Shown one piece after another: positions 44,640-56,504 of a stretch of DNA of 64,000 bases; the first letter of the stretch is position 1; every line of letters begins with the position of its first letter. Position numbers and translations under genes: made by a program. Origin of the DNA: Culex pipiens pallens (taxonomy: Eukaryota; Arthropoda; Insecta; Diptera; Culicidae). Under the pieces are notes generated by a model. That model made no database searches, was not told the origin of the DNA, and saw only the letters and a program-made list of their open reading frames with translations. Where the stretch lies: contig NC_068938.1 in assembly GCF_016801865.2 (NCBI RefSeq), forward strand, positions 27,107,740 to 27,171,739. Reading direction: 5' to 3'.

Positions 44640-47590
44640 AATTAAAAAAAAAATATTTTCACAAAGAATTTCATTTTTGATACTTTTTTTTTTTGGTGAT
44701 GTAAGGAGGGGAAGTCCCCATTCCGGAGGGGTCTGATTTGCTCCTTTTTCCGTTTCTGAATCGTTTTGTCACGAAAACATATTCTTCACTTCTCCCACCT
44801 GGCTTAGCCTTGTATAAATTCATAAAAATTCGTCCTTCTTTTTTATGAGACTTGACCTGACTTGAAAATATGAAAAAAATACGTGAGCTTCAAACTTCTA
44901 TGGTTTTTTAATAAGATTTAAAGATATTCAAAAATGGGTGTAATTTTTTTGGTATCACAAAATGAATAAAGTTTCACCCTTCGATTTGAAAATTATAATG
45001 TGTCAAAATGATATGAAATTCAGTAGGAGTTTTTAATAATAATATTATTATTTTCTTTTGTAAAAACTATTACATTAAACATTTCTGGGGAATGGTTCAT
45101 TCTACGGAATATCAGATTTTATCACATATCAGATTTTATTTCAAACTTTGACAAAGGCGGGTACTTATACATGAGAAAAAACTATCAGAAGATGATCTTA
45201 AATTTTAAAATTAAAATTGAAACTTGTGTTTCTCAATTACTGCTTTTGGCATAGAAAGTAAGATTTTGACACAGTTTATCTTTGTTTATTTTATAATTAA
45301 TTCGTAAAAAAATCTTCGTAGTCACAATTTCCTCTATAATGCACATTTCAATTGCGAGTGTCAGCAAACTTGTAAAATAATGATATATTATTTGCTTTTT
45401 GAATGAATAGAGAAAAATAATTGAATAATGTGGAAGTTCTCATCTCTTACCAGCTGCGATCTAAGGTTTTCATGTTACAAAAATCAGTTCTCTCCAAACA
45501 TTCTCATCTTAATAATCATGCAAACAACTTGTTGACAAACCCCATCTCGGCAGATTCCGGCCCTTTATGCGTGATATCATCACCCTAAACTAATTCATCT
45601 TAAGATTACCTCGGACAGAGATAAACGTGTGAACTAGTTTTTGCCCCTTCATTTCGTACCCCAAATATAGAACTCAAACAAAAATTTCACCATTGTTGAG
45701 ACTTTTTCATGCCTCACAGAACCTTGAAAAACAAAACCTTTCCTAATGTTTAGATCTGCCCCGCGCTGATAATTCTCACAACTCTACCTTTAGGGCTCCA
45801 ACCGGATTTGCTCGAGTTCAGATCTACTAGACCGGCTTTCGCAATCTACGGCTGCTGTAAAGGTGCCCAAAATCAACCATTAAGTTCGCTTCATATCCGC
45901 TTCTGTGTTGACGATTAGCTACGCCACCACGGTTGGTTTGGGCCAGGTGCAAGGCCGTTGTGCTAGCTTGTCACATTTTGGAATTTTTGGGACTTTGGGG
46001 TTTTGCTAAATTTCAACTTGTGCCAAGATATCACAATGGCGTTTAATTGAAACCTGGGGGTTAAACAGCGTGTTAATAATTACACTCTCGAAGCCCCGAG
46101 TGCTCGAGAAACAATTAGTTATTCTTTGGCTCCGGCCGCGGCAATTGCTGTCAAAAGTCTTTCGGTTTAACCAGCCGTCTGACTTGATCCAAATCTGCGG
46201 CAAAAAATTTAACCCAAAGTCACGCGTTGATTGTGGCTTATTAAAAGCAGCAAAAATCATGATTATTACCATTTTCCAAGAGGAGGAGGGTGGTGTCTTT
46301 AGTGCAAGTTCCGCGGCACCATGACCTGCAGGCCAACCCCCCCTTCTAGTCACAGAGCAAAGCTGCTGTATCTTAAAGTTGGTACTTAGTGCGAATTGAG
46401 CGAACAGATTTGTCCGCGAGCTGACCCTGGAGGTCGTTAGCGAGTCGGCGTGGTGCTGCAGGTGACGATGGTTGGATTATTGTTCGTGTGCGGCTTATTA
46501 CCTGTCATGAAGTCATGAAAGTCGGCAATGGAAGTGCAGCAGCACAAGTATTACCGTGTTGATTGAGAGATTATTGTTGGGGTTAATTTATTACTTGTTT
46601 GAGAGGAGCTTCTGGATAGGTGCTATGACTTGCTGAGATTTATGATTTCATTATGGTAATAATTTCACTTTAATCACTTTGCCAAAACATAAATAACACA
46701 TTTCACGTGAAAAAAACACAACTGTCGGTAATTAAATTTGTCATGTTTTAAGAAAACCCAACATCCTAGTTCGAAGTCAAGTCAAAGTCAAACAACAAAT
46801 ATTGTTAAGCATCTTGTCCATCTCCCATCATTCCGTTAGATGAGTGATGATCTCAAGACCAAATCACTTGACTGAGTCAGCATATTTTTCGGCTAAATCC
46901 AACCAAAAAAAAAACAAAAAGGACGCACTCACCATCGGTGCACTACCTTTCCATGTTTAGGATGGTCCCTGGGCAGCAATTTACCAATTACCGTCCGGCG
47001 CAGCTTTCATTCTTCTCGCCATCGACCTGCCTTCAAACCACCCGGCGGCACCTGCCAAATAATTCACGGTCAATCGAAGACCCGGCCAAAGAGAATGGCG
47101 AACTTGAACTTTTTTTTTCTTCCGCCGATGGATGAGAAAGTGCACCCAGCAGAAGTAGTAAGTGCCCAAACTCAATTATTCAAACGACTTCAATGCCATC
47201 ATCAGCTGCGGGGCTGTGAAGACAACAGCAAAAAAAATGTGGAAGCAAAACAAAAAATTGCACACAGATTGAAGATAATTTTGGACACGATCTTTGTCAG
47301 TTCAAAGTCTAAGCAGTTATGATGTGATGCGTGACGTAAATATTGTGGCAAAGTGCACGTTTGAGTCATCTTTTGGCTTAGAGCAAAATGAATGAATAGA
47401 GAAACTATAAAATCGGAACAAAATACACTGAAACCACGATGGTTTGGCACCAATTGTTGTCAAACGAACGGGGTAACTTTTTATTTTGACACTCTCTTTA
47501 CACAGGGCTTACACTTACTGCCAAACGTTTGGTTTGATGGTAAGTGTGAGTCCCGTGTTAAACGTGACACCAACCACCGGGGGTTGAGTG
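44640..47590. other. Intergenic DNA, no gene assigned
   Basis: AT-rich to 45,530, then GC-balanced at 45,540-46,620 and 46,920-47,580. Frames up to 115 codons on both strands have no recognisable domain. Confidence 0.4.
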
Positions 47591-47595
47591 TAGTA

Positions 47596-47774
47596 CAGTC
47601 CAGACTCGATTATCCGGAGGCCCTGGAAAAAAATATAAAAAAATATTATATTCGTTGTCTTATGTTTGATTGTCTAGCATAGGCATCTTCTCTACTCTCT
47701 AATTGAATCCAAGATGGCGGTCAGATAATCGAAACTTCGGATGATCGAGGCTTCGGATAATCGAGTCTGGACTG
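47596..47774. mobile_element. 179-bp pogo/Tc1-like MITE (TSD TA)
   Basis: Starts CAGTCCAGACTCGATTATCC and ends with its exact complement. TA lies on each side (47,594-47,595 and 47,775-47,776). TA target and CAG-type ends fit the Tc1/mariner/pogo superfamily. No transposase. Confidence 0.88.
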
Positions 47775-47859
47775 TATTGCCATAATGTTATAACAAAAAA
47801 TGCCTTGTTGCTACGACCTTTAGTTGCTGGGATATTGCCATGCAAAGATTCAAAAACAG

Positions 47860-49181
47860 GAAAATTTATAATTTATAAGTCTCACCCAAAAAACCCACCA
47901 TTTTCTAATGTCGATATCTCGACAACTAATGGTACGATTTTCAATGCTAAAATATGAAACATTCGTGAAATTTTCCAATCTATTTGACAACAATATTTTC
48001 AAATCAAATCAAAATCAAATTATTCGCTCTACAGCATTGCCTTGGCGTTCTCGATTGCGAGATTCCTACTCGAAACTAAGTGTCCGAAGGCTTGATTGTT
48101 GATGCAATTGCAAACCTCTTTTTACACCTTAGCTTCCATCCACCCCGGGATTCGAACTGACGACCTTTGGATTGTTAGTCCAACTGCCTACCAGCGACTC
48201 CACCAGGACAGGACCCAGGGAGACGACTCCTCCACCTGGATTGAGCTAACGACCTAACCTTTTTAGGTTAGTCCGGGGCCAACATTTACTTCCCGTCCGA
48301 CGGAAGGCGTGATCAGACAAATCTCGTCTCGAAAAATGCCACCGGGAACTTCTGGGATCAAACCCAGGCCGACTGGGTGAGAGGCAACCACGCTTACCCC
48401 TACACCACGGTTCCCGGTATTTTCATTTTGTTTAAATCACGCCTTACACTTCAATAGGGTCAAATATTGAATATTATGCCCTCTTGAAATGTTAGTCTTG
48501 ATTAAAATATTAAATTAATGTTTTCGGAAAGATCAAAAAGGTTCATAGTTCAAAAACGCAAAATATAGAGAATTTTCTCAACTTTTTAAAATATTTTTTT
48601 CAATAGCGAGCAAACATGGGCGCTAAGCAAAAAATTTAATAACTGCGAAACGATGCACTTTACCAAAATTTCACTAAATACTCTTTGATTACAAATTCGG
48701 GTTAACATTGAAAAATTAAGTCGAAACATTTTTGAGGCCATTACTTTGATTTTTGAAAAAATCAGTATTGATTTAAAATTTCAAAACTCGGTCAAAGATT
48801 TTTTGCACAACCTGAAAATTTCTGAAAAGTTGGCATTTGATGTCCCCTAAAACATATCAGAAAATAGAAAAAAATAAAATACTGTTTTTGTGCAAATCAA
48901 GTTTTAGTGACAAAAAAGTTAAATAAATAATTAATCACAATTTTTTTACCGTGGATCATTTTTGTTTCAGTGTAGTCTTAATCCATACCTACAACTTTGG
49001 CGAAGACACCAAATCGATCAAAAAATTCTTTCAAAAGATACAGCTGCCAAATTTGTATGGAAAATTATATGGACAAAATAAGCAAAATTGCTTCTTTGGG
49101 CATACCGAAGGCACCAAAACAATTTCAGCAGGATAAAAAAATAAAAAAAAGTCGAATGACTGAAATCTGAGAGAATTGCTC
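47860..49181. mobile_element. Half copy of the element A/B family split by a SINE
   Basis: Has the family's CACCATTTTCTAATG and TTGAATATT core landmarks and ends GAGAATTGCTC at 49,181 as the family does. The left end is not found. The SINE at 48,002-48,417 interrupts it near the core. Confidence 0.65.
48002..48417 (-). mobile_element. 416-bp SINE with two tRNA-like modules (TSD TATTTTCA)
   Basis: An 8-bp direct repeat TATTTTCA flanks it (47,994-48,001 and 48,418-48,425). On minus it begins CCGGGAACCGTGGTGTAGGG, with box A (GTGTAGGGGTAAGCG) and box B (GGGTTTGATCCC). A second tRNA-like unit follows about 150 bp on, with CTGGTAGGCAGTTGG, a TTGGA-CTAACAA-TCCAA arm and AGTTCGAATCCC. The tail is an ATTTG/ATTTTG repeat. 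A twin-tRNA SINE family is known from Culex pipiens; identity with that family is not established here. Confidence 0.87.
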
Positions 49182-49184
49182 TTA

Positions 49185-50150
49185 TTTTAATGATTGGCTA
49201 AATTTATTAACATTTTTTTTTTGTGGATTTTTCGAAGGCAACATGGGTGAATATTTTTGATCTCTCGAGTAATTTTTTTGTTGTTGAGATTTTTAAAATC
49301 AACTCAAACATTTGGAAAGGTCCATTTCTTACTTTGAAAATCTTTCCATTATTTGAAAAACGAACGTAATTTTGTTCAAAAATCCTATTTTCATTTTATT
49401 TTATTTTAAATTCAAAGGCTCAATAATCATAAGTCCAATTTTTAATATTTTTGAAGCAAATTTGTAAAAAAATATTTTCTGGTATGGTCACACTTCGTCA
49501 TGACTTCTACGGGTAAGAAAATGTATCACTTGAAAGTTGATATAACTTGAAAACGGTACAATTTATTGAAAAAATAAATTGTTCTTTAAAGATAAACTTG
49601 ATTTTGCATCTCAAACCGAAGTAAAAATATCGACTCTTTAACGTTTTTGGAACACCTTTTTTTTTCATTGAATTCTGATGATTGTGTTGCATATGGTGTA
49701 CATTTTCATAAAGGAAAGGAATGACTCAATGTTATTCAACAATCATTATTTTAATACCAGACACTTTGCTTCACGATGAAAATAATTTTCAGCAAATTGA
49801 TGCTAGCAAGCTGAACTTTTCAGCAATTGTTTTGAAGTGATATACTTTTCAATATTGATTCGATTTGAATTGAAAATGATGTTCTACTTGGGTAATTACC
49901 ATTATTACATTCAACCTGTTTCTTCAGCAACCAAACGTCCAATCTTCAAAGACAAAAAAAAATCTAAACTTAAAAAAAAAGAAGCAGTGTTAATGCTACA
50001 AGGATAACCATTATGACAAGCAGGGATGGAATAAACGACCTTGAAAGCTTTGGTTGTTCAAGTTTAATTTTAAAATATTAATAGCTTGAAAGTTATCTGG
50101 AATCTACATATCATGTGATAGCCTATTGTTACGCATTCAAATTAATAACT
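49185..50150. other. AT-rich intergenic DNA with repeat fragments
   Basis: A piece near 49,785-49,880 resembles repeat family R (GCTGAACTTTTCAGCA). Otherwise nothing recognised. Confidence 0.4.
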
Positions 50151-51877
50151 CAACACGCCCATTAAATGCAAAATCCGACACCAATTTTCCAGCACAAATT
50201 CCTCAATCTGAACTCCGCACGCCACTGACTGATTGACCACTCCGTTGGTCCGGCCACAATCCGTCGTCGTTGAAGCTCCGAAGGTGAAGGGGGCTGGCAA
50301 AGTGGGCATTAGTGCGCGCGATTTGCCACTAGTTTGTGCCGGTCGCCGGTTCCACTACCAGCACGGCCACCCAGCAGGGAGGGAGGGTTTGAAGAGCTGG
50401 AGTTGGTGATCGATCACTTGCGGGCAGAGTTGCAGTTACGCAACCACCGCGTGTCATGGCGTGTGTCTCCGCTGAACACACTGACAGCGCACACACACGC
50501 ACGCTAATTCAATGTCTTTGCCGTGTTTACCTGCTGGGAGAGCTGAACTGAGACGTTAGGTACTGTGACTCTACTCAGATTTTTTTGCCTTTTTCAAAAC
50601 CTTTCTTTAGAAAATTTCACTAAACAAATTTTGAATGATTTCTTTCTGAAATTTGCTTTTTTTCAAAATTTCAAAGCTACCCCTCCCAACAACTGCTGAT
50701 CCGTTTACCTCTATCGGACTGTTTGAACAAATGACTGTCTTTTCGTCGTACCGTACCTGATTGCTGCCTGAATTCATTGGCAAAACCGCGGCAGATGAAT
50801 GGCTTTTGCTGGTGGAAGTTCAAGTTTGCACTGTGTGTTACGCCGGTAGCTCAGTGGTGATCTTGGACTCGAGTACTTCTTGGCACGGAGAGTTGACGCG
50901 CGGTTTACTAGAACAAACAATCGCGGTATTCTCGAGGGATGTGTGAAGGTCGTAAGCTCTTACGAAGGATCCCGTTATTGCGAAATATGATAATTGGTTT
51001 GTTTTTGTTTACCTTATGTTTACTGTAGTGTTAAATCGGATTAATTTTAGTTGATCGGTCACCAAAGTCAACAAGTTTAGCAATCGTGTTTATTACAGGG
51101 TTGATCAACATTTTATCCATGGCTATTCATTACAAAGACAACTCTGTAACAAGTGGGTGGCCTTCATCCATTTTTTTCCAAAAAACCGACTGTAAACTGT
51201 TCAATAACAGATAACTGTAGGTTATCAGTTTTCGACCAGCCAATAGCCAATCGAACACAAAGCTAAAAAGTTCAATATCAAACATGACAGATTGCTTGAT
51301 TGATTGTAGTCCTTCAGAAGTGGTCTCCCCAACTTTAGAATAGGTAGGTCTAAAAATCGTCGAAAGTAATACACAATCAAACGAATAAATGTTTGTTTTT
51401 ATAAAAATTTGTTGACTTTTTAATCAGATTTTGCAAAGTTTTCTTTTGTCATAAAATTGTTATTAGATAGTTTACTAGCAATTTTTCAAAATATGGTGTA
51501 ATTTGATGGATTCTACCTTAAATGGCAATCGTTTGAAAATTTACTCAATCTCATCCCTTAAAAGGGGGTGACATTGGTTCAAATGAAACTAAAATTATGC
51601 TCAAATACAATGATGTGCTAAAAACAAGTCATCCAACAGTGTTTTTTGTTCGAGGGAATCGTATTGACATGCTATAATGTTTGAAGTAGAGATTTTCAAA
51701 CATTTAGATACTTTTTGATCAATTCCAACAAAAAAATTAAAAAGTTGATTTTTCTAGAGATCATTTTTGGCCAAAAACGTATCTCAAATTAAGACAGCTG
51801 CTAAAATGACAGGATTTGTTCTAGGAACGAGATTTCTTTTCAGCAAAGTCACAACCCTTTTAATAGAATTTAGTTTC
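50150..51877. other. Intergenic DNA, no gene assigned
   Basis: A GC-richer patch at 50,150-50,560 and AT-rich remainder; no frame above about 75 codons. Confidence 0.4.
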
Positions 51878-51885
51878 ATTGAGAA

Positions 51886-53950
51886 TAGAGGTGGGCAAAA
51901 CCGCTCTTTTTTAGGAGCCGCTCATTTTCGTTCGCTCTTAAAAAAGAGCCGCTCTTTGAACCGGCTCTTTCGCTCTTTTTTCAAAATTTAAATGAATACG
52001 TTTTTTTCTAGAATCGTGTGATTTTATAAGTTATTTCACATTGGACTTTTATAAATTTGGCCATACCAAATATTTTTTGAAGTTTATGTCCCTCAACTCT
52101 GGCCAAAGTCGCAAAAAAGATAATAGCAAGACATTTTAATGAAAAAAGAGTTTAAAAATGCATTTTGCACATCCCCATTAGTTTCATTAGTTTTCAAGTT
52201 TTTTTTAAACCGAAATGCATTTTAATTTGTTTTCAGTGGATAAGATTTCTATTTTCATTAAATTTGAACGTTTTTTACTTTAATGAACTATCAGTTGCAC
52301 ACTGAAAAGTTTATTTAATTTTGTTTAGAAAATCGAATACTTTTGGGATTAATTTTTATAAGCATTGACATTTTTGAAATTGCATTTTCAATTCTCAAAA
52401 ACAAATTTAATGTTACATTTTTCGGAAATACAATAAATTATATTTGGGTAATTCTCCGCCAACTCACACAGCAGTTGCCCCGACCCCTCTTCGATTTGCG
52501 TGAAACTTTGTCCTAAGGGGTAACTTTTGTCCCTGATCACGAATCCGAGGTCCGTTTTTTGATATCTCGTGACGGAGGGGCGGTACGACCCCTTCCATTT
52601 TTGCACATGCGAAAAAAGAGGTGTTTTTCAATAATTTGCAGCCTGAAACGGTGATGAGATAGAAATTTGGTGTCAAAGGGACTTTTATGTAAAAATAGAC
52701 GCCCGATTTGATGGCGTAATCAGAATTCCGAAAAAACGTATTTTTCATCGAAAAAAACACTAAAAAAGTTTTAAAAATTCTCCCATTTTCCGTTATTCGA
52801 CTGTAAAAAATTTTGGAACATGTCATTTTATGGGAAATTTAATGTACTTTTCGAATCTACATTGTCCCAGAAGGGTCATTTTTTCATTTAGAACAAAATT
52901 TTTCATTTTAAAATTTCGTGTTTTTTCTAACTTTGCAGGGTTATTTTTTAGAGTGTAACAATGTTCTACAAAGTTGTAGAGCAGACAATTACAAAAATTT
53001 TGATATATAGACATAAGGGGTTTGCTTATAAACATCACGAGTTATCACGATTTTACGAAAAAAAGTTTTAAAAAAGTTGGTCGTCATCGATCATGGCCGT
53101 TCATGGTCACCCGCGACAGACACGGACGACGAAACAAAGAGAAACGCAAAAAGTAACTTTTTCAAAACTTTTTTTCGTAAAATCGCGATAACTTGTGATG
53201 TTTATAAGCAAACCCCTAATGTCTATATATCAAAATTTTTGTAATTGTCTGCTCTACAACTTTGTAGAACATTGTTACACTCTAAAAAATAACCCTGCAA
53301 AGTTAGAAAAAACAAGAAATTTTAAAATGAAAAATTTTGTTCTAAATGAAAAAATGACCCTTCTGGGACAATGTAGATTCGAAAAGTACATTAAATTTCC
53401 CATAAAATGACATGTTCCAAAATTTTTTACAGTCGAGTAACGGAAAATGGGAGAATTTTTAAAACTTTTTTATTGTTTTTTTCGATGAAAAATACGTTTT
53501 TTCGGAATTCTGAGTACGTCATCAAATCGGGCGTCTAATTTTACATAAAAGTCCCTTTGATGCCAAATTTCTATCTCATCACCGTTTCAGGCTGCAAATT
53601 ATTGAAAAACACCTCTTTTTTCGCATGTTCAAAAATGGAAGGGGTCGTACCGCCCCTCCGTCACGAGATATCAAAAAACGGACCTCAGATTCGTGATCAG
53701 GGACAAAAGTTACCCCTTAGGACAAAGTTTCACGCAAATCGAAGAGGGGTCGGGGCAACTTTTCCCGATTTCGTGTGAGTTGGTAGAGAATCACCCATTT
53801 ATAACAAAAATCATGCCATATTGAAACGGTTCTTTCACAAAACCGGAGTTTAAAAAAGAACCGCGGTTCTTTTTTTGTGAGCCACGGTTCGTTCGCTCTT
53901 TTCAGTGAACCGGCTCTTTGAGCGGTTCGCTCGTTTTTTGCCCACCTCTA
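51886..53950. mobile_element. Non-autonomous hAT-type element, 2,065 bp (TSD ATTGAGAA)
   Basis: The ends are TAGAGGTGGGCAAAA and its inverted match. An exact 8-bp direct repeat ATTGAGAA lies at 51,878-51,885 and 53,951-53,958. The 8-bp TSD and the GAGGTGGGCAAA type of terminus are characteristic of hAT. Subterminal GAGCCG/CGGCTC and CGCTCTTT motifs occur at both ends. There is no transposase frame. About two thirds of its length is a nested palindromic element. Confidence 0.92.
52446..53796. mobile_element. Palindromic foldback element (1,351 bp) nested in the hAT element
   Basis: The left end GGGTAATTCTC and the right end (GGGTGATTCTC on minus) open inverted arms of about 620 bp each. The arms meet at a 94-bp spacer (53,070-53,163) that is GC-richer and begins and ends with GTCGTC/GACGAC-like stretches. 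The arms are nearly identical, so two mirrored 71- and 72-codon frames appear on opposite strands. A candidate 4-bp TSD is ATTT. It has no coding capacity of its own. Confidence 0.85.
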
Positions 53951-53959
53951 ATTGAGAAG

Positions 53960-54935
53960 TACCTGAGGAATGGTAAAATCCGTAAAAAGCTACTTTGACC
54001 CAATCTTACCTTCAAGACCCAATGTCCCTTATGACCAATTTCCCTTATGTTTGCAAAAGCAACACGTCCTCCACATCCAGGAGGAGGTCCATGCATTCCA
54101 TAAGTCAATTTATTTTCATCATTAGAATTTCCGTACAGGTTTCTCTACAATTTGGTGATACAAAATGGGTTTGTAAATGTATGAAATTCTGTACCTTGAG
54201 ATTTTATTTTCTGTCCCATTGTTGTATTCGACAAAATTGTAGGTTATGATAAGGACTTTTAAAAAATATTTCAACGGATAAGGATTGATTAGGACTTTTA
54301 ATAAATAGATACACAAAAAAGAAATTCCCATGTTTTTTTTTATATTATTATTATTAATGATGACTAAATTCAAATTCCATAAAAACCTACTAAAAAATGT
54401 TTTCGATAGGGGACTAAAATAGACATTTTTGAAGCCATATTGAGTGATAGTGCTAAATCTAGGTTGGGAGATATATATTTTGAAAAAAACGTCTTGAAAA
54501 GTTGAAAAAAATCCTATAATTTCCTCTCTGGAACTTTAAAAATCGGGCAGTAAGTTTCTGAGCTACATCCTAAAAAGAATAGAGTATTTAAATGAATTAA
54601 GCTAAGTGTTACTTAAAATTTACTGAGTTTTTCAAAAAAAAAATATGACAAAAAATTTAAAATTTTATCACGAATATGAAATGAGAAAATTATCTCTTAT
54701 ATCCGTTTAAAAAAAGGCATTATCTTCAAATTTTTAAATTCATTTTATTGAATTGATCAGAAAATTTCGCAAAAAATTACTTAAGAATTGGACCAAAAAT
54801 AAGCAAGAGACAATAAGTAGCTTGGATTCACAAAGGTCCAAAAATTCAATTTAACAAACATTTGAAATTTATTTCTTTTCTTGCAAGCCTTATTTTTTTC
54901 GTTTGGATCACAAAATAACACAATTTTTTTATTTT
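53960..54935. other. AT-rich DNA, nothing recognised
   Basis: Possibly decayed repeat sequence of the element A/B type, but no landmark is certain. Confidence 0.35.
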
Positions 54936-54939
54936 TCAA

Positions 54940-56500
54940 TTCATAAAAACTTCAATTTTCTTGTTTCTTATTCTTCTAATTGCTGTATTTCAGCAACCAG
55001 AGGCCAAATCTCCAATGTTTCTAAGACATTTTTTTCTGATCTTTAAAAAAATAATTTAAGGAATGGACAATCATGGGAGCTGTTTAAAAAAGAATCGACA
55101 AACGGAATTTTTTTCCAGTTCAAAATTTAATTTCAAGTGACTTACTACAAGCGCGTAAACTTTATCAAAAAAAATGTAAAGAATTTTTCGATTGCAAATT
55201 TGATTTAACACTAAAAACAAAAGAAATTTTTTTTTGCTAAAATTTGTATTTTTTAAACAAATTGCTTTGCTCTTTGCCTCTACTGTTTTTTGTTCCTTAA
55301 ATTATACAAAAAAAATCTTAAATTACGAATTTTGGTAAATTGATGTTTCGAGCAAAAAATAAATATTTATAAATCGTCAATCTTTTTTCCGTGTACCTAC
55401 AACTTGGCAGTAGACTCTAAGTGGATCGGAAAATTCCTTCAAATGCTACAGATTTTCGAGTATTGACGTTCCATTTTTGTATGAATAGTAGCCAAAATTG
55501 TTAGAAGACCTGTATGGGTGAACCAATGCCACAAAATGTCTTCTTTGGTCATAAGGGAAGCCCCAAAAAGTTTGGTCAAGTTGAAAAAAATACAAAAAAA
55601 AGAATGGTTGACATCGGACGATTTCGTAGGGGATTGTTCGTTTGGAAATTTTATTATTAATCCAAACATTTTGAAAGCATTTCAAAAGGGCGTAATATTA
55701 AATGTTTGACCCTTTTGATTAAAAAATATGAAAATTTTTATTTTAGAAAAACTCCGAAAATTTCACAAATGTTTCACATTTTAACAGTGAAAATCGGACC
55801 ATTAGTTGCTGAGATATCGACATTAAAAAAATGTGTTTTTTTGTGAAAGACTTAGAAAACATCAATTTTCCTGTTTTTAAATCTTAGCATGCCAATATCT
55901 CAGCATTTAATGGTTGGATCAACAAAGTTTGAAAAAGCAAAATATAGAGAATTTATTCAGCTTTTCAAAAGTATTTTTTCAAGAGTGGGCAAACATGGGA
56001 ACTTATTTTAAAACATAAATAACTTCAACTATTTAAAAAAAATAACCTAAAAATTACTATCACTTGAAAACATTGCATTTTATCAAAATTTTACTGAAGC
56101 ACTTTTTGATTACAAATGTGATTTTACATCGAAAAATGAAGTTGATAAATTTTTGCGCCCTGTATTTCGATTTTTTGAAAATATCGGTAATGATTCAAAA
56201 AATCAAAACTCGCTCAAAGATTTTTTGCCCATTCTGTAAGTTTCTGAAAAGTTGGCATTTTATGTCCCCTAAAACATATCAGAAAATGAAAAAAAAATAG
56301 TGTTTTTTTGCCAATCAAGTTTAAGTGACAAAAAGTAAAATTCACAATCACAAAATAATAACGTGTTTCATTTTTTTTTCAATGTAGTCCACCAAATCGA
56401 TCTAAAAATTCTTTCAAAAGCAGAAGATTTTTGAATTTTCATACATCATTTTTGAATGGACAGCTGCCGAATTTTTATGGAAAATTATTTGGACAAATAC
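54940..56500. repeat. Two degenerate element A/B family fragments
   Basis: The first (to about 55,640) runs to a diverged GATTTCGTAGGGGATTGTTC terminus. The second (from about 55,690) begins at the TTTCACAAATGTTTCA core and runs through TTTTATGTCCCCTAAAACATA to the GGACAGCTGCC section. Confidence 0.55.
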
Positions 56501-56504
56501 TAAA

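Noticed and set aside
42584..44736. Long frames of Phe/Leu/Val/Cys repeats and MFYVLC repeats
   Set aside because: Phases of the (CAAAAA)n and (TGTTTTA)n satellites.
48110..48420. tRNA-like cloverleaf parts
   Set aside because: They belong to the dimeric SINE, with acceptor stems degraded and a TSD outside; not functional tRNA genes.
50830..50880. GCCGGTAGCTCAGTGGT, resembling a tRNA box A
   Set aside because: No matching box B or cloverleaf follows at the right distance.
52464..53778. Repeated 71-120-codon frames with identical peptides on both strands
   Set aside because: Mirror images produced by the arms of the palindromic element; also seen in the half copy at 1,834-2,055.
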